Assembly (NCBI GenBank): GCA_008360955.1
Contig: LUCM01011253.1
Coordinates: forward strand, 568,519-632,518
Direction: 5' to 3'
Length of the DNA: 64,000 bases
Source: Fasciolopsis buskii
Taxonomy: Eukaryota > Platyhelminthes > Trematoda > Plagiorchiida > Fasciolidae
Below the pieces are notes generated by a model, which did no database searches, was not told the origin of the DNA, and worked only from the letters and a program-made list of their open reading frames with translations. Made by a program: the position numbers and the translations under genes. Positions 35,696 through 48,470 of the stretch are shown piece by piece; the first letter of the stretch is position 1, and each line of letters starts with the position of its first letter.

Positions 35696-36739
35696 CGAGG
35701 AAAGCGAGGAAAGACTCAGCCACACAGTCTTCATCACCTCCATTATTTTTTTCCATTTGCAATTACCTTATCGATTTCATTGTCTTTAGATGTTCGGTTA
35801 ATTCTTCTCACTTTTATCAATGTCATCTAATTTTCTATACCTGGCTAAATACCCAGCTTTAGTAAATGGAAAATAAATAACTTCCCATGTACCTAACCTG
35901 CCCGATGACTGCCAAGTTTGCATTTGTGAGGTTGGTTTTTTTCTCCGCACTTCCATAATGTAGGTTATTATAAATAAGCCACATCACGACTTCCATATTG
36001 TATGGAACTGAAGTTACCTGTGATTCCTTAAAGTAATTCGATTTGATAGATTCTTGTATGCGATGTGCCATCTTGTAGTTATATCCCAGTCCTTAAGTCT
36101 CGATGACATAGGACGTTGACAATCTTCCTTGCGATCCCCGGATTTCTGTCATCTTACACTTAGCGGGGACTAGGAGGCTCACTAGAGGACGAAGCTTCCC
36201 CCGGGGATTACATGCTATCAAGCTCTTGTAGTAATCCAAAGGAAAATGTCATCCCCATTTGCAAATCGGATGTATATTCTCTATTTGGTGTCGACTATCT
36301 GCCCACGGATAAGTCCTCCAATCCGGATCACACTGGACTAACTGGACACAAAAACCAACTCTTTGGTAGTAGAGTGTAAATAAAATTCCTTCCCAGTTAT
36401 CGACATAATTCTCAGATTCTTAGGGAGAAAGAAGACGCTTAAAATATCCTAACCATTTCAAGACAAACCACAAGTACACAGTTGTGTTCGCATGCATTTT
36501 CAAAATACCTCTCTGTCCACCTGCATCGAATGTCAAACTATGTCATACGATGAGTACACAACAGAAAGCATCCTCCGACCTTTATTATTCACGGAATAAT
36601 TTTGTCATCAGGGAAAAAAACGAAAAAAGTAAAACTCAATAAGAAACCACGATGCGTTCAGGTTCCATTAATTGAAACAGAATAATTCACACATAGACAT
36701 GCGAACCTGCGCGCGCACACAACACACACACCGGTGAGT
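35696..36739. other. No gene recognised
   Basis: Only a 70-codon minus frame (35859-36071) with no motif. A CA-rich run lies at about 36711-36730. Confidence 0.5.
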
Positions 36740-37090
36740 TCAGAGACGCGGGCTCCCGTTATCTTGGATAGTCAGATGGATGGATGGACCGACGGACGGA
36801 CGGAAAAAAGTTTTTGTGAGCTGAACACACTGAAAAGCGGATGTTGTTAACTTTGTCCTATTCACTATGGACTTCTCGGTTTTGGCGGTTAGTTCAGACC
36901 CTTTCGGACTGAAACAGTCGTTGTTTGTGTGCCTCAGATGAAGTTCGTAGTTTCCGGTCTCAACCCATTCACTAAAGGTAGCAATAATGGCAGAAACACT
37001 ACCGAAGGTGGAGATGGACTGAAAAGAACTGAGATCAGTCAAATTGGTCTGTTGTGGCATGCTACTACTAAATTCACTACCCATGGGCAC
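36740..37090 (-). CDS. Unidentified minus-strand open frame, possible exon
   Basis: A 116-codon frame from an ATG at 37090 to a stop near 36740. The first 75 residues have a protein-like mix (for example NLTDLSSFQSISTFGSV and EWVETGNYELHLRH). The last 20 residues are encoded by the GATG/GACG microsatellite at 36775-36803, so the true frame, if any, ends earlier, and TTTTCAG|TGTGTTC-type sites make splicing imaginable. No family recognised. A shorter plus frame (36929-37132) overlaps it. Confidence 0.18.
   Translation of the reverse strand: MPMGSEFSSSMPQQTNLTDLSSFQSISTFGSVSAIIATFSEWVETGNYELHLRHTNNDCFSPKGSELTAKTEKSIVNRTKLTTSAFQCVQLTKTFFRPSVGPSIHLTIQDNGSPRL
36775..36803. repeat. (GATG)n-(GACG)n tetranucleotide array
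   Basis: Three GATG-type units pass into GACG units through a single substitution, an example of point-mutation drift within one array. Confidence 0.85.
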
Positions 37091-37380
37091 TCAACTAAAT
37101 ATTTCCAACAACAGAAGTCGCGAAAGTGTTAAAAAGGCAGCCTTGCCTCGGTGGAAGTGAGAATTACCCGATGTTTTGGTTTCCAAGGGCAACCATTCTC
37201 CAGTCCCTACTCAATCGGAATTGCCTTTATTCAAAATAGTATGCAGCTGACTAACATGAGGCTATTTTCAATAGCCAGGTGAAAGTGGATTCACGATGTC
37301 TCCAGAAGCGCAACTTCTCCAGCAGAAAGTAAAGCAACAACAGGAGAACAAATGAAAATAACAGTGGTACTAACAGCTCC

Positions 37381-37427
<47 letters not shown>

Positions 37428-37445
37428 TAGTAGTGGCAGTAGTTT
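37381..37445. repeat. (AGT)14 microsatellite with imperfect tail
   Basis: Fourteen perfect AGT units (37381-37422), then interrupted GGTAGTAGT units. On the minus strand it encodes a leucine run in the frame at 37251-37505, which I reject. Confidence 0.95.
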
Positions 37446-40400
37446 GGTGGTGGCCATTGTACTAATAATGGCAGTCCTACTGGCAGTAATAATACTACTG
37501 ATCACCGCCGTAGTAGCCTAGGCAGAACAATGTGTGGATTTCGCATTTTTTTTTGTGATTTTTCTTCTTAACGACCCTAAAACTCTTAGAAACTGCACCG
37601 CCTAGTATCATCATCCGAACATTAACCGAAATGGTCTCATCCATAATTTTATTTTTCCACCCAGCTTCCATTCTAGTGGCAAGATTCCGGCCACCTAACC
37701 CAAGATGACATCTTCGATATACGGGCGAGAAAATAGGCTTTTCGATGTTGATGGTCATGTTGTTGACAAGCAAGTCCCATGTTATTCATGAATTAGCAAA
37801 CCTTAGATACAAGCCTAGATCGAAACACCACCCAGCAAGACTTGGTCTGCTCTTGGTAGCATCGAGGATACTGACTCCCCTGGCCGTCACTGTAATTCAC
37901 GGAGTTTAGGACCAAATTTTCATCACAACCGCCCCTCGGTAGAATTTTCCAAATTGTCTAAAAATCAAATATCACAAAAGTTTTTTCGCCTCTTGTTATG
38001 GGTGACAAATTAATGAGTGACACGGAAAATGGTTCTCTCGATAGGCGATGTTTGATCAATGATAATATTTTCAACCCGGTATGTTCATAATTGTTTGACC
38101 GAATAACTGCCATGTGACCCACGTGATTTATGAGCAATCGAATGCTGCAGATTTGAAAATTAGTTTGTTTACTAGTCAAACAGGTAAGCATAAATATGGC
38201 CGGATCAGCAATTTTTCACATACTGGCGCAGTGAGCACTCATCTGTTCATCCATGTAATTAAGTTCACTCAGTGGTCAGAAGAAAATGCTTGTGCTAAGG
38301 CACCAAATGGAAATTCCAATGAGAACTGGTTCCAGTTTGAATTGGAACTACGGAATCGGAGGAAGTAAGGATAATACTGGTACACGACGGTAGAGTAAAG
38401 TTTAGCGGCAGCACGAGTGTAGACCTGCCTAAATATCCTTGAATACATTCGACGAATACGAAGATGGATCATGTGCTCCCAGACGTTGTTGTCTTTTACG
38501 TCTGCTTTTCAATTAGTGTCCATATATATATATATATATAAGCCTACAGATATGCATAAATATATGGCGCCTTTGAAATCCAGAAAAACGAATACTCACA
38601 GATGAAGGCCGCGGGACAGTTAAGACCGATTTGTTAGTAAGTCATGACGCTTTTGACCAGCTGTCTTGTATTGTTATTTATGACAGCAAAGTTATGCCGT
38701 ACGTCATCCGGTGAACCATTACAGATCCAATTACCATGCTAACTCATTTGATAGCTGACTGCCTTGCTAACGTAGTCCTTTATGCACTACTCTAGCTTAG
38801 TAGCACTGATAACGGAACTAGCTACCGAAATGTGATGGATTGCAATGACACACCGGCTTGAATTACTAGCATGTACCATAATGGATCCAAACCCTGGACT
38901 GCGTAACCCAAGACAGAAGACCACAAAATTTGGAAGAAATGTTCAAGTTTATTTAGAATTCACCCCTAAATTTTCTTTGCAGAAAACCTCGAGGGCAGTA
39001 ACAACCAACGGTTGTTCGTCCTTTTCGTCCGTGGGCGGCCACAAATATGAGTGGTCGATTTGCAGTTGCGGACCATAACGAACCTATTTCGCACCGTTAC
39101 GTGATTTTTACCTAGTCTAATCACATTTATTCAATAGTAAACTTACATAATGACACAATCACACGTCACTTAGTTTACTGTTCTGCCAAGTCAGTAGACG
39201 AAACCGATCTCTCAGCACTTTACTTCCTTTCAAACTCCCCATTTCACCGGGCTCTTTCTCAGATATGTTAAGCTTTTATTCAATCTCGTGTCGGCTGATT
39301 CGTACACAATGTGCACAGCAAGCATTATTGTTGGCTCTTGTTGTCCCGTTCCGACTTCTTTTGGTGCCTGGGCTCATACTCTAACTCCCTTGCTTAATGG
39401 GCTATTTTAACCGGCATTTGATGGCTGTGACCGTTAAACTGCGCTTCCGGGTGCTCCCCGCAAACCATGTGCTTTGTCATAACTGGGGTCCCTGATGGAT
39501 AGTTTGGTTCTCAGGGGGATATTTCTAAACCAATTTCCTCTGCTCATCGTTTTCGACAGTCGCAAGTTTGTGGTGTGTATGAATGTGTACGTAAATTAAT
39601 CTCCAACTTATCCTTTCGATTCGGAATTTCCAATCCGTTTAATGTGCCTCTCATTTTGAGAGGAAAACATAAAAACCCTAATCTTCCCATTGCACACCAA
39701 AATAAAGGTTGGTGAACACTCGAAATTACTTGATTTTGACACCAGGATTCACAAAGCTTCTTTTTCGTCAGTGATTCACCGATCCAGAAAGTCATTACAC
39801 ATTCGGGAAAAATACCAGCTTTCTGCCGTTCATTTGACTGTTTTTAGGGGTTTGCTTGTGAACAAAGTAACTGGGATTTGATGATGAATGGGGAACCGAA
39901 AGCACGCAGATCTCCCGTGGCAGTGTGAAAAGAGTTGTCAATGAATTTGTCTGAACTATATTTGTGAAATATACAAACAAAAAGGAGAGACGGACAGCCG
40001 GTTAACTTGAAGGAGATGTGGAGAATTTGGGGGGTTAGGATTAATCGTTTCGGTCTTATCGTAGAGCGCTCGAACACTGTCTCGCGCGGAAATCTGAAAA
40101 CAGTAAACAAATTGAGCCGTCCCGTTTGATTATCACTTTTCTAAAAGCACAAAAATCATCGCAGTACACAAATACCGGTGTGGGATTATACGACATAAAA
40201 AAGTGACAGATAAGTTAAAGATTATATACAATACATGCTCTTGTGAGGGCAAAATTAACTGAACTTAAGTTTTGTCCCCAGAATCTATTAATCCACAGGC
40301 TGGATCTCACGAATCAACGTTCCCTACTTCAAACTCTTAGTCTGTTTGAGGTTATGGCCAATCGTGCGTAGTATTTGTAAGTCCACACTAATATTAGTCA

Positions 40401-43400
40401 TCCCAAGTTAACTATATCCTTTTAATTTGACTAGCGGCCTAAGTGAAGGAAAAATATTCATTATTACGAGTTCGCCACCATGACAATCGTTGCTATCTTT
40501 TTTAACTTAAACTCATTAACCTGGGAAGATACCATAATTGTTTGAAATTTGCAATACCAAACTTAATCGGAGCTACAGATGTGCATTTGCACCATCTTGT
40601 TTCGCTTTAAGTCCGCTCATGTTAAAAATGAGTGAAATTACCCCATAAATCACAGTCCTTATCAAAGATATTTCCGAGGCGATTTATCATTGGCGCCAGA
40701 TAAAAATGTCAAGGCGAACCCTTTTTTTAGTCCCCACTGAATCATCGTTAGAAATCCATGATTTGCTAGATGCCCAATTTCCTCCGACTGCTTCAACCAA
40801 ATTTTTTGCCTTCATATCGGCTAAATATGCGCTTAGTCCGGAACCTTATTCGACGGCAAGCCAATTTATTGATATAAATTGCTTCCACTGGCTTTGCAAG
40901 TTTTTTACGTTATCATGTATTATCAAGATCGCGACAAATTGTAGAATAACAGAAGAGAAATTTTTTACAGGGGTACCGGCATCCAAAACCATGCTATACA
41001 CAGGTCCACGTACATCGAGTTTTGACGCGTGACCACGGTCGATCTACATATAACACATTTGTGACCTGAAGTTACACGGTCCGAAGCACCGGGGACTGGC
41101 CTACCGAATTTTGTTCACTGTGGATACCATACTGTAAGACACCTTTAAGGCACTTTGACCAAACCCAGACTGGAGTCAAGTTAAAAATAGCAAATAATTA
41201 CATGCATGAGTGGCTTGCTAAGCTGTTGATATGTGCTTGAGCCGTTGGATAAAAATCACACTTTTATTAAGTGTTATTTCTGTGTACCTAGGTTTGTACT
41301 TGGAACTAATGGAATTGTTTGTCAGCAGCTATGTGCAATCCCAATATCCGTATTGTGATGACTTTTAACCATTCGGGGTTATGTGAGAAATCGTTTTTTT
41401 AAATAACCCATTCGTCACTCAGTTATAAATACTAACACCCTAACAAATTTCATGCTTACATCTGAATCAGATACATGGGACTGGGGTAAATGCGTCTCGC
41501 CCCCACCTTCCTGTTTACACTACCCTTCACAGTGCACGAAATGCTATGGGACAACTCTAGTTGCTCGTCAATGTCTGGATCGATGTAACACGTAGATCGG
41601 CGAATCTTGGGGAGGGGATGACGAAGCGCGTGACCGAAATGGTCTTTTAATCGCTTTGTAACTAAACCCTGTGGAGGAGGAAGGACCCTAGGAAAGACGT
41701 CCGTTCGGTACCAAACTCTATTTGCGATGCTTTGGGTTGGGGACTACTGAACAAAGTCCGATCGATAGATTTTCTAAGCCACGTGTACGGCCCAAGAGGT
41801 CTGAGGTGAGCATTTATCCGATACTGATATTCAAATTGTCTGCATAAAATAAAAGCAAACAATGATGTCAGATTTATGCCCAGTCGGACTTGTGTCAGAA
41901 AAATCTCTAAGCCTCCCCTGACCACGTGAAAGTCTCCTGTTTATGACGTGGACGATAGCACTAGGTTTTAATGCTCTGTCCCTTCATTCTAGTCGTATAC
42001 TTTTAAATTCTGAGTCCACTGAAGGTGAGGGGTGGAGTTATCGATTCAGATGTGATTTCGACTGCTTTACTCTACTCACCATAGAATGGAATGAACCGCC
42101 CATAACTCAATGAACTGAAGCAGACAGGTCAAAAAGACTGCGAATGAGATTCCTGGTTTCGATTATGGACCCGTGATCGATTGATCATATGACTAAATTT
42201 AATTGGTCGGCCGTTAAGCAAAGACCGCGATGAAATTGAATAAAATCTGTGATTTCCAATCATAGAGGTTTAACTTCGTTGATTTCTAATCCAGAAGTGT
42301 ATTAGTTATTGATAGCGGATGCTTTAAATCGTGTGTAGCGTAAATATTTGCCATTCTCTAGGGCAAAAGGAGAAAACAAAAAATAGAGGAATAATAGATT
42401 TAAAAACAGATAAACAAATTCGAAAATTCGATCCGGAATTTGACTTCCTAGCAAGTAACTGTTCGATTTTTATTACATTGTGTTGGTTGCAGAATGCCAA
42501 TGCCTTGCATGCATTCGAAAGTAACATTTCCGACCGCATTTCGGAATATCGTAAAGATCACTCAATTAAACTATCCAGCGTAATGATTTAAGTACGTCTT
42601 CGGAATAGGGTTTTCAGGGGGGTCTAGGATACCAACTAATGGGACATAGATCTTCGCCTGTCTCCAGGATCTATCCGAGGACAGCAGTATGTTGGTCGTG
42701 AACTGCATGAAAGTAGAGCATTTCATATTCCAAAAGACGATGAACTTCGAAAACTTCAATCCTATTTCAATTTGCACTCTCATGTCCATTGGGAAAGTTG
42801 AGTTCTAGAGAGGAATCATGTTGCCAATTTATCAGTAAAGTTGCAAACCACGTAGATGGCACTTGCTCTCTTTAGACAGGATGATCTCAATATCATGCAG
42901 ATGGAAGTAGTTCTATGGTCAAAACTAAAACGTGGATTAAGTCGATTTCGGAATTATTTATCAAGCTACACAATGTCTCTGGGAGAAACACCTCCAATGC
43001 AAGATTTTTCGCACGATGAGAGCAAAACGCAGATCATTGAACAAGCTTGTTTTTAGTGACCCGTGTTCATCGCAATGCAATACGGTAAGGGCAATTGGTT
43101 TCGACTCATCATAATTATTCGAGTCAGAGACAAACACAGCTGCAGTGTCACGGAAATGATCGTAGCGATCGTATCGATCTGGGCGAAAAAACCGTGTGAG
43201 AAAATCACTGAATACCAAGGAATCGAATTATCCAACAGAAAGACCAATAAATGTTGATCATGGGTGACGTATATAAGCTATTTGATTTTGATTAATAATA
43301 GAAGTTTTGTATATGCTCGACTTGGACTGTATCACCAAAGTTGGTAGAGACAGGCGACTGAGGATTTACAGCCGAAGCAGAGCGGACATCTTTTCTCATT

Positions 43401-45904
43401 TTTGCGTTTCAATCGAGTACTCTTTATAGTTAACATCAAACAGTTCAGGTAGGGAAAAGAATGATAGGGATTTAATGCATATGAATCTATTCCCCATTCG
43501 ATCTCTCGAAATGTGTTCTGTGGGGGCTGCAGTACTAATTTGGTGTCGATGTGAGCGTCCTAGATACGTGCTAACTATCAAATAATTCCGTTTTCAAATG
43601 AGAACTTCCGGTTCTTCTTAGTGAAGGAAACTGGTAGCAGACAAGCAACTGTATCGCCAAAGAGAATCAGGGGGGTTCACGAACCCTTAGCAAGTGTACT
43701 AAGAGTGTCTCATGCAAGATCAGAACCAGAATCTGCCCTGTATAGTTGTTTAGCCGTAACTTCACGCCTCCGCCCAAGCGTCTCTGTTCTGATAAATTCT
43801 CTCACATAATTCGGAATTACAAGAGGCATTTTGGTGATCCGCATTAACAGTCAGTTGGTTTCCTTTGGCAAACAGAAATAAAAAGGACTTCTACTTCTGA
43901 ATGTTTAAATGGTGCGCTCGCTGCAGGGCTTGCTACTTACGCTTTAACAGCTTTTCCTAGCGGTGTCATTGGGTTTCGTAGAATTACTGTTTGAGTCACA
44001 TGCGGAGGAATCGGTCTGTCAGTGCATACATACCCCTCCCACCAGAACAACATAGATGTTTAGTTTTCTCCACTTCTACCTCCTCTGCTTATGTGGAATT
44101 TTTCTAACGATTCTAGATGACAACCGTAATATAAATTCCAGTTTTGAGTGAACGCAACTTGACTGGCCAGCTTCCCAGTCAACTTTGCTAGTATCCTCCA
44201 GCTCGACTTTCGTCAATCAAAAACCACTGGGTCGGAATTCCACATCAAGCTTTATCTCTAACGATCCACAGAATGAGGTTGAACAATATGGGTGGATTTC
44301 TAGTAGTTTCGCTTGAAATGCCTGGACGGGATGTCACGTATCTGGAGAATGAACTGAATGAATGAACCCAGCGAAACTCGTCAGATTAACTGCACTCGAA
44401 ATTGAAACATGGATGGTGTGGAAAGATGCCTTCAGAACCTGGAATTAAGTCGAACGACTGAAAATGGACAATCCTGCCAGACACTGTGAAACCGTGACCA
44501 ACGAACTGCAAAGACAGTTAGCTTTCTAGCCCAAGGCAACAGTCCAATTTCCTTTTTGCCGAAGACCTTTGAGGGATGCAATAGTAGTAGTACTGGGATA
44601 AAACTTCTTGGACTGTTACCTCCACCAAGTTGCCGAATTAAAATTTGGTTGAAAACGAGCCTGAATATTGTTTGAAGCAAAAGGTTATGCTGATGGGAAA
44701 TTCTCAACTGGTTAAACTTTGAATAGCCCTGGCAATAGCTTGGGTCTAAATACTATTAGTATTGCGGTGCAAGAATAAATTAATTTAGGGTCTATGTTAG
44801 TATACTGTTTATACCTATACAGTTACTTTTGTAATTCTTACTAACTGAACCCAAGCGGGACATCGCCTGCTTTCCGGATGCATTTTTTAGGAATTCATTT
44901 CACATCCTTCCGTCTCTAGGAAGAAGATTCGTAGCTGAACGGTGTGGTATCTTCTTAGTCTGCTTCTATTATTTTTAGCACTCCTTGGCATTAGACAGGA
45001 AAAACTGAGAGTCGAGGGCAAACTCCAGGCGGTGCTGTATGCTTAATCATCAAAACAGATTGATGGTTAGATTGATGAACCTGTATAGCTGGCAAACCTA
45101 AACGAATCTGACAACCCGTTCAATCAAGTAGCGTCATCGCAGATACACTAAGGCAAAAGGATTGATTGAAAATATGGTTTTTATTGATTCCATTTGACAC
45201 TTCACTTGCCAAATTGTCTCACCATGATTGTTCACATTCTGACTCGGTTACAATCGGTGCATTCTGATCTGATGTGTGATTTTGTGCTGTTCCAACGAAC
45301 AGTAAGTCAGCATTTTCGTGCGTGAGTGCTTGCGTGTGTGTGGCTTTGGTGAAATTTTACAGCATTAGTTATTCATTATCATTCGACGTTGGTTTTGCCT
45401 GGGAATAAATCTATCGGTTCCTTCTTAAAAATCTACTGTGACGTGCAACGAACTGACTGTTCACATTTTGTATTGTTGATTTTATTGGAAACTCTGATCC
45501 ATTCCCGAAGCACGAGTTCATCGAAAGTAGTCCCAGGACACGTTCGATTCAAATAATTTCACGTTTAGCCTTCGGCAGTTATACTCTCCACGACCCATTG
45601 AGGAAAAAATGGAATGTCTGTCGGGAGGATATTAGAGGGTGTAAAATGCATCGATTTAGGTGATTCGTATCGTTCGTTGCGTGACTAACCAGGTACCATG
45701 GATGAACACAGAATTGCGTGAAATTTATGATAGCACGGCACGTTTGCTTCACCTGGACTGTTCGTCAGGTTCAATAGTACAGTTTCACCGTAAACTCCGG
45801 CTGAGGACTCAAATCCGGCCGCATAGAACGATTGCAAAGAATCCATTTGGGAAACAAGTACTTTGGGGATATCGAGAATATAAGAACTGTATATCAACTT
45901 CATC
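37446..45904. other. Long stretch without a supported gene
   Basis: Frames of up to about 108 codons (37495-37773 minus, 39844-40110 minus, 40706-41032 plus, 41662-41925 minus, 42856-43056 plus, 43621-43809 plus, 44432-44707 minus, 45660-45911 plus) show no recognisable domain, and many overlap frames on the other strand. The 108-codon frame at 40706-41032 is the least interrupted, but I cannot connect it to a family. A string of the type GGACTCAAATCCGG at about 45806 resembles a reverse-oriented B box close to the SINE that follows. Confidence 0.45.
38522..38541. repeat. (AT)10 microsatellite
   Basis: Ten perfect AT units. Confidence 0.95.
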
Positions 45905-46075
45905 TTTTTAATCCCTTTATTAATAGAATAACAAACTACAATTTTTTTCAGAAAGGGGTCCGCGGCCAACAGAGGACTGCCAAGTGGGGAGGCTGACCGG
46001 CTGTGAAAGGATTCAAACCCGCGACGTTTGCATCCAAACGCCATGACTTAATAGCCATGACCACCGCCGTTCTGT
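45905..46075 (-). repeat. tRNA-headed SINE, copy 1
   Basis: On the minus strand the element begins near 46070 with a leucine/serine-tRNA-like head. An A-box region TGGTCATGGCTATTAAGT lies at 46064-46047 and a B box GGGTTTGAATCC at 46020-46009. A G/C-rich body follows (about 46008-45960), then a T-rich tail with a TTATTCTATTAATAAAGG string near 45925-45908. The same order of head, body and tail recurs at 60730-60890, also on the minus strand. The plus-strand peptide FKPATFASKRHDLIAMTT at about 46008-46060 is a by-product of the head. Function as a Pol III gene is unlikely because the A box has diverged. Confidence 0.7.
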
Positions 46076-46922
46076 TACAAGAAATAATTCACAGTCAAAT
46101 AGCGTATGATGCTTGGCCTATCAGTGCAGTACCGATGAACCAGTCAATAATGGAAAAGGTACGTCCGGTTAGTGGTTCAATTAATAGGGGAATTATGTGA
46201 CAGTGATCAGTCGACTGTCACGGTGTAATCTAACTAGCTGCATCAGATGATGAGTGAGCTTGGCGAGATCACGTTGGATCGTGTGTTTCAAAGCAAACCT
46301 GCAACAAATGGACATAAGGAGTACCTAATAAATAGTTTTCACAAGAAGTCCAGCTGACAGTAACATAAATTTAGTATTCTAGTTGAGAGTGAATTTCACC
46401 TCTGTGGTGGTGAAAATGGTAGGTCTGGAGCGAAGATAACTGCTAATCGAAAGCTTATGTTGCACAATTAAATGGTTTTTATTGCTCTGACGTTCCAGTC
46501 TGTTCCGAATGATCCTCGTCAGCGGACGAAGGTAGTCGAGCTTCCGGCATGCTGTTCCAAGATTGAAGACACTAATGTGGTTGGAGATGCTGTCTGAACT
46601 CCAGTTGCTCGACCAGCTCGACCGAATCAACCACATTTGGTTGGAGTGTTTGATCCGACAAATTAAAGCCCGAAACAGAATTGAAACGTGGCTTTCACAT
46701 TTCTATCCCCCCCGGTTATTAATGGTCTGTTCTATCCCCTCTTCGCGTGCAGGGAAAAAATCCGTATAGTCTAGTTGTACTGTATCAGGTTGCTCTTATC
46801 GATTATCGTCTGATTTCTACTTAGACCAATCAGCCATGCCCTAATTGATTTTTCGTATCTGGTTACGCCATCTGGTGGTTCGTTTTATCCCAATGGCAAG
46901 TCATGAGAATCGATTGCATCCT

Positions 46923-46943
46923 ACACACACACACACACACACA
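46923..46943. repeat. (AC)10 microsatellite
   Basis: Ten perfect AC units plus one A. Confidence 0.95.
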
Positions 46944-47561
46944 AACACATGAAAGTAACCAACCTCACTTGATCGATTCTGGCGATTCCATCAACCACAC
47001 AGAGATCGAAAGAAGCCAGAGACTAGAGTACCGTTCCTATTGCACACCAACGCCGGAACAACAAGTGGTTTGGCGTGCTGGCGGGCGAGTGATCGGGTAG
47101 GTTGACATTTATTTTGCAGTTCGGTGACATAAATATTTGGACTGCTTCTTTTTTCATTCCTTTTTGATGTTTTAATATTTTCCTTAATCAAGTTTGCGCA
47201 AGGCGAAAAAAGTACTTGATGCAACAATTCTTCGGTCACTCGGATTCACTACCCCAATTGGGTAGCGGAAATTTGGAAATTGGCACATTCAAGTCACTTG
47301 ACCGGGGATATAGGATCACCAGATTTAGTAACTTTCAAACTGTATTTCAGAACTGGTACATTCTGTTTTAATCGTTCTCAATACATTTGGGCGATTCGTG
47401 CACTCGTTTGTGTGCTTGTCTATCTGTGTGTACGTGTCAAGGTGAAATAATAATAATAATAACATCTACTGGTGACAAGACCATGGGATTTCGAAACTCT
47501 TAAAGCTTTGGCAAGTGTCGTGGCTGAAAAAAATCTGGCACATTATCGTCTCGATTGTGTT

Positions 47562-47576
47562 TGTGTGTGTGTGTGT
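47562..47576. repeat. (TG)7 microsatellite
   Basis: Seven TG units preceded by an interrupted GTGTTTG stretch. Confidence 0.85.
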
Positions 47577-48083
47577 TGACGGAAAATAGACCGGAATTGC
47601 GGTTGTTTCCATGCCTCATAACCTGCAGTTTCATCACGCTGACTAGTCACGAGGAGACCTAGGTCCCGAACACATCCAAATTGGTCACACCAACAGTCTG
47701 TGTTAATCTCAAAACAATAAATTTCCTCCTTATTAAAAAGCACTTGACATGTGGGGGGTCACCCTTTTAGAGGCATATTTTCGCCACTTCAAATAAGAGG
47801 GCTTCTTTCCAGGTAGATTTTGCATTAAGTGCCACTGTATTAGGTGACTTAACCAATAAGCAGTTCGGAATGGTCAAACTGAAACCTTCTAGGTGTGCGT
47901 CCTTATTCACACCCACTGTGGATTGGTGTCCGTGGGATTGTTATCCTCATTTAGTCCGAATCAACGTTATCAGTTGATCTGTATGAACCTTTTTGCTGGC
48001 ACACACACGTACGCAGACCCTACTGACTCGCCCAGTCATTCGGCAATTCCTAACTGATGACCGTTAGTGGTAAGAAATCGCAT

Positions 48084-48470
48084 GATTCATGAACTAATTC
48101 TTCGTCTGATATCAACTATCAAGTCCCCACTAAGAAACCATAGATCCCCAACTGATAGATGACATATCTGCAGGTAGCCCGGGTAGGACGAAGGCTTTGG
48201 GTATGATCTACAGGCCTCGGCTACTGAGTGAGCGTCAGTTATTGCTTATTGGTCGTCTCATGAGTAGCCTTACTTAACAATACTCGGTTGTGCGTAACAT
48301 AACTCACCGCAATTCATCTGCCACAGGCACACATACTGGCGCGGTTAGGGACACTTACTTGTTTCACGACCATTGCCCGAATCGACGGTTCACATATCTT
48401 ATAGCGTACTCCAAAGTGAATATAAAATTTGTCAACCAGTCAGCTGAATAAACTGAAGAAAGCGAGTTGA
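48084..48470 (+). repeat. Dispersed repeat A, copy 3 (divergent, internally deleted)
   Basis: The left part (48084-48144) matches the first 60 bases of copies 1 and 2 at roughly 75-80%. About 200 internal bases are missing. The match resumes at CCAACTGATAGATGACATATCTGCAG (48148-48173) and then follows copy 1's 3' extension to about 48230. The sequence to about 48470 lies beyond the other copies in this window but reads on smoothly and contains AATAAA at about 48448, so it may be the full 3' end of the family. The missing part includes the TATA-like box and the hairpin. Confidence 0.65.

Larger units (their letters stand above)
46076..48083. other. No gene recognised; possible retroelement tail at about 46400-46560
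   Basis: The minus strand at about 46550-46400 reads GTCCGCTGACGAGGATCATT, then GGAACGTCAGAGCAATAAAA. This gives an AATAAA signal and an 'RPLTRIIRNRLERQ' peptide (frame 46379-46636) that seems familiar to me as a repeat end, but I cannot name it. Otherwise there are only short frames and two dinucleotide arrays. Confidence 0.4.

Noticed and set aside
37251..37505. Leucine-run minus frame
   Set aside because: Translation of (AGT)14.
45685..46044. 119-codon minus frame
   Set aside because: It begins inside the tRNA-like head of the SINE at 45905-46075 and runs through its body; no motif beyond it.
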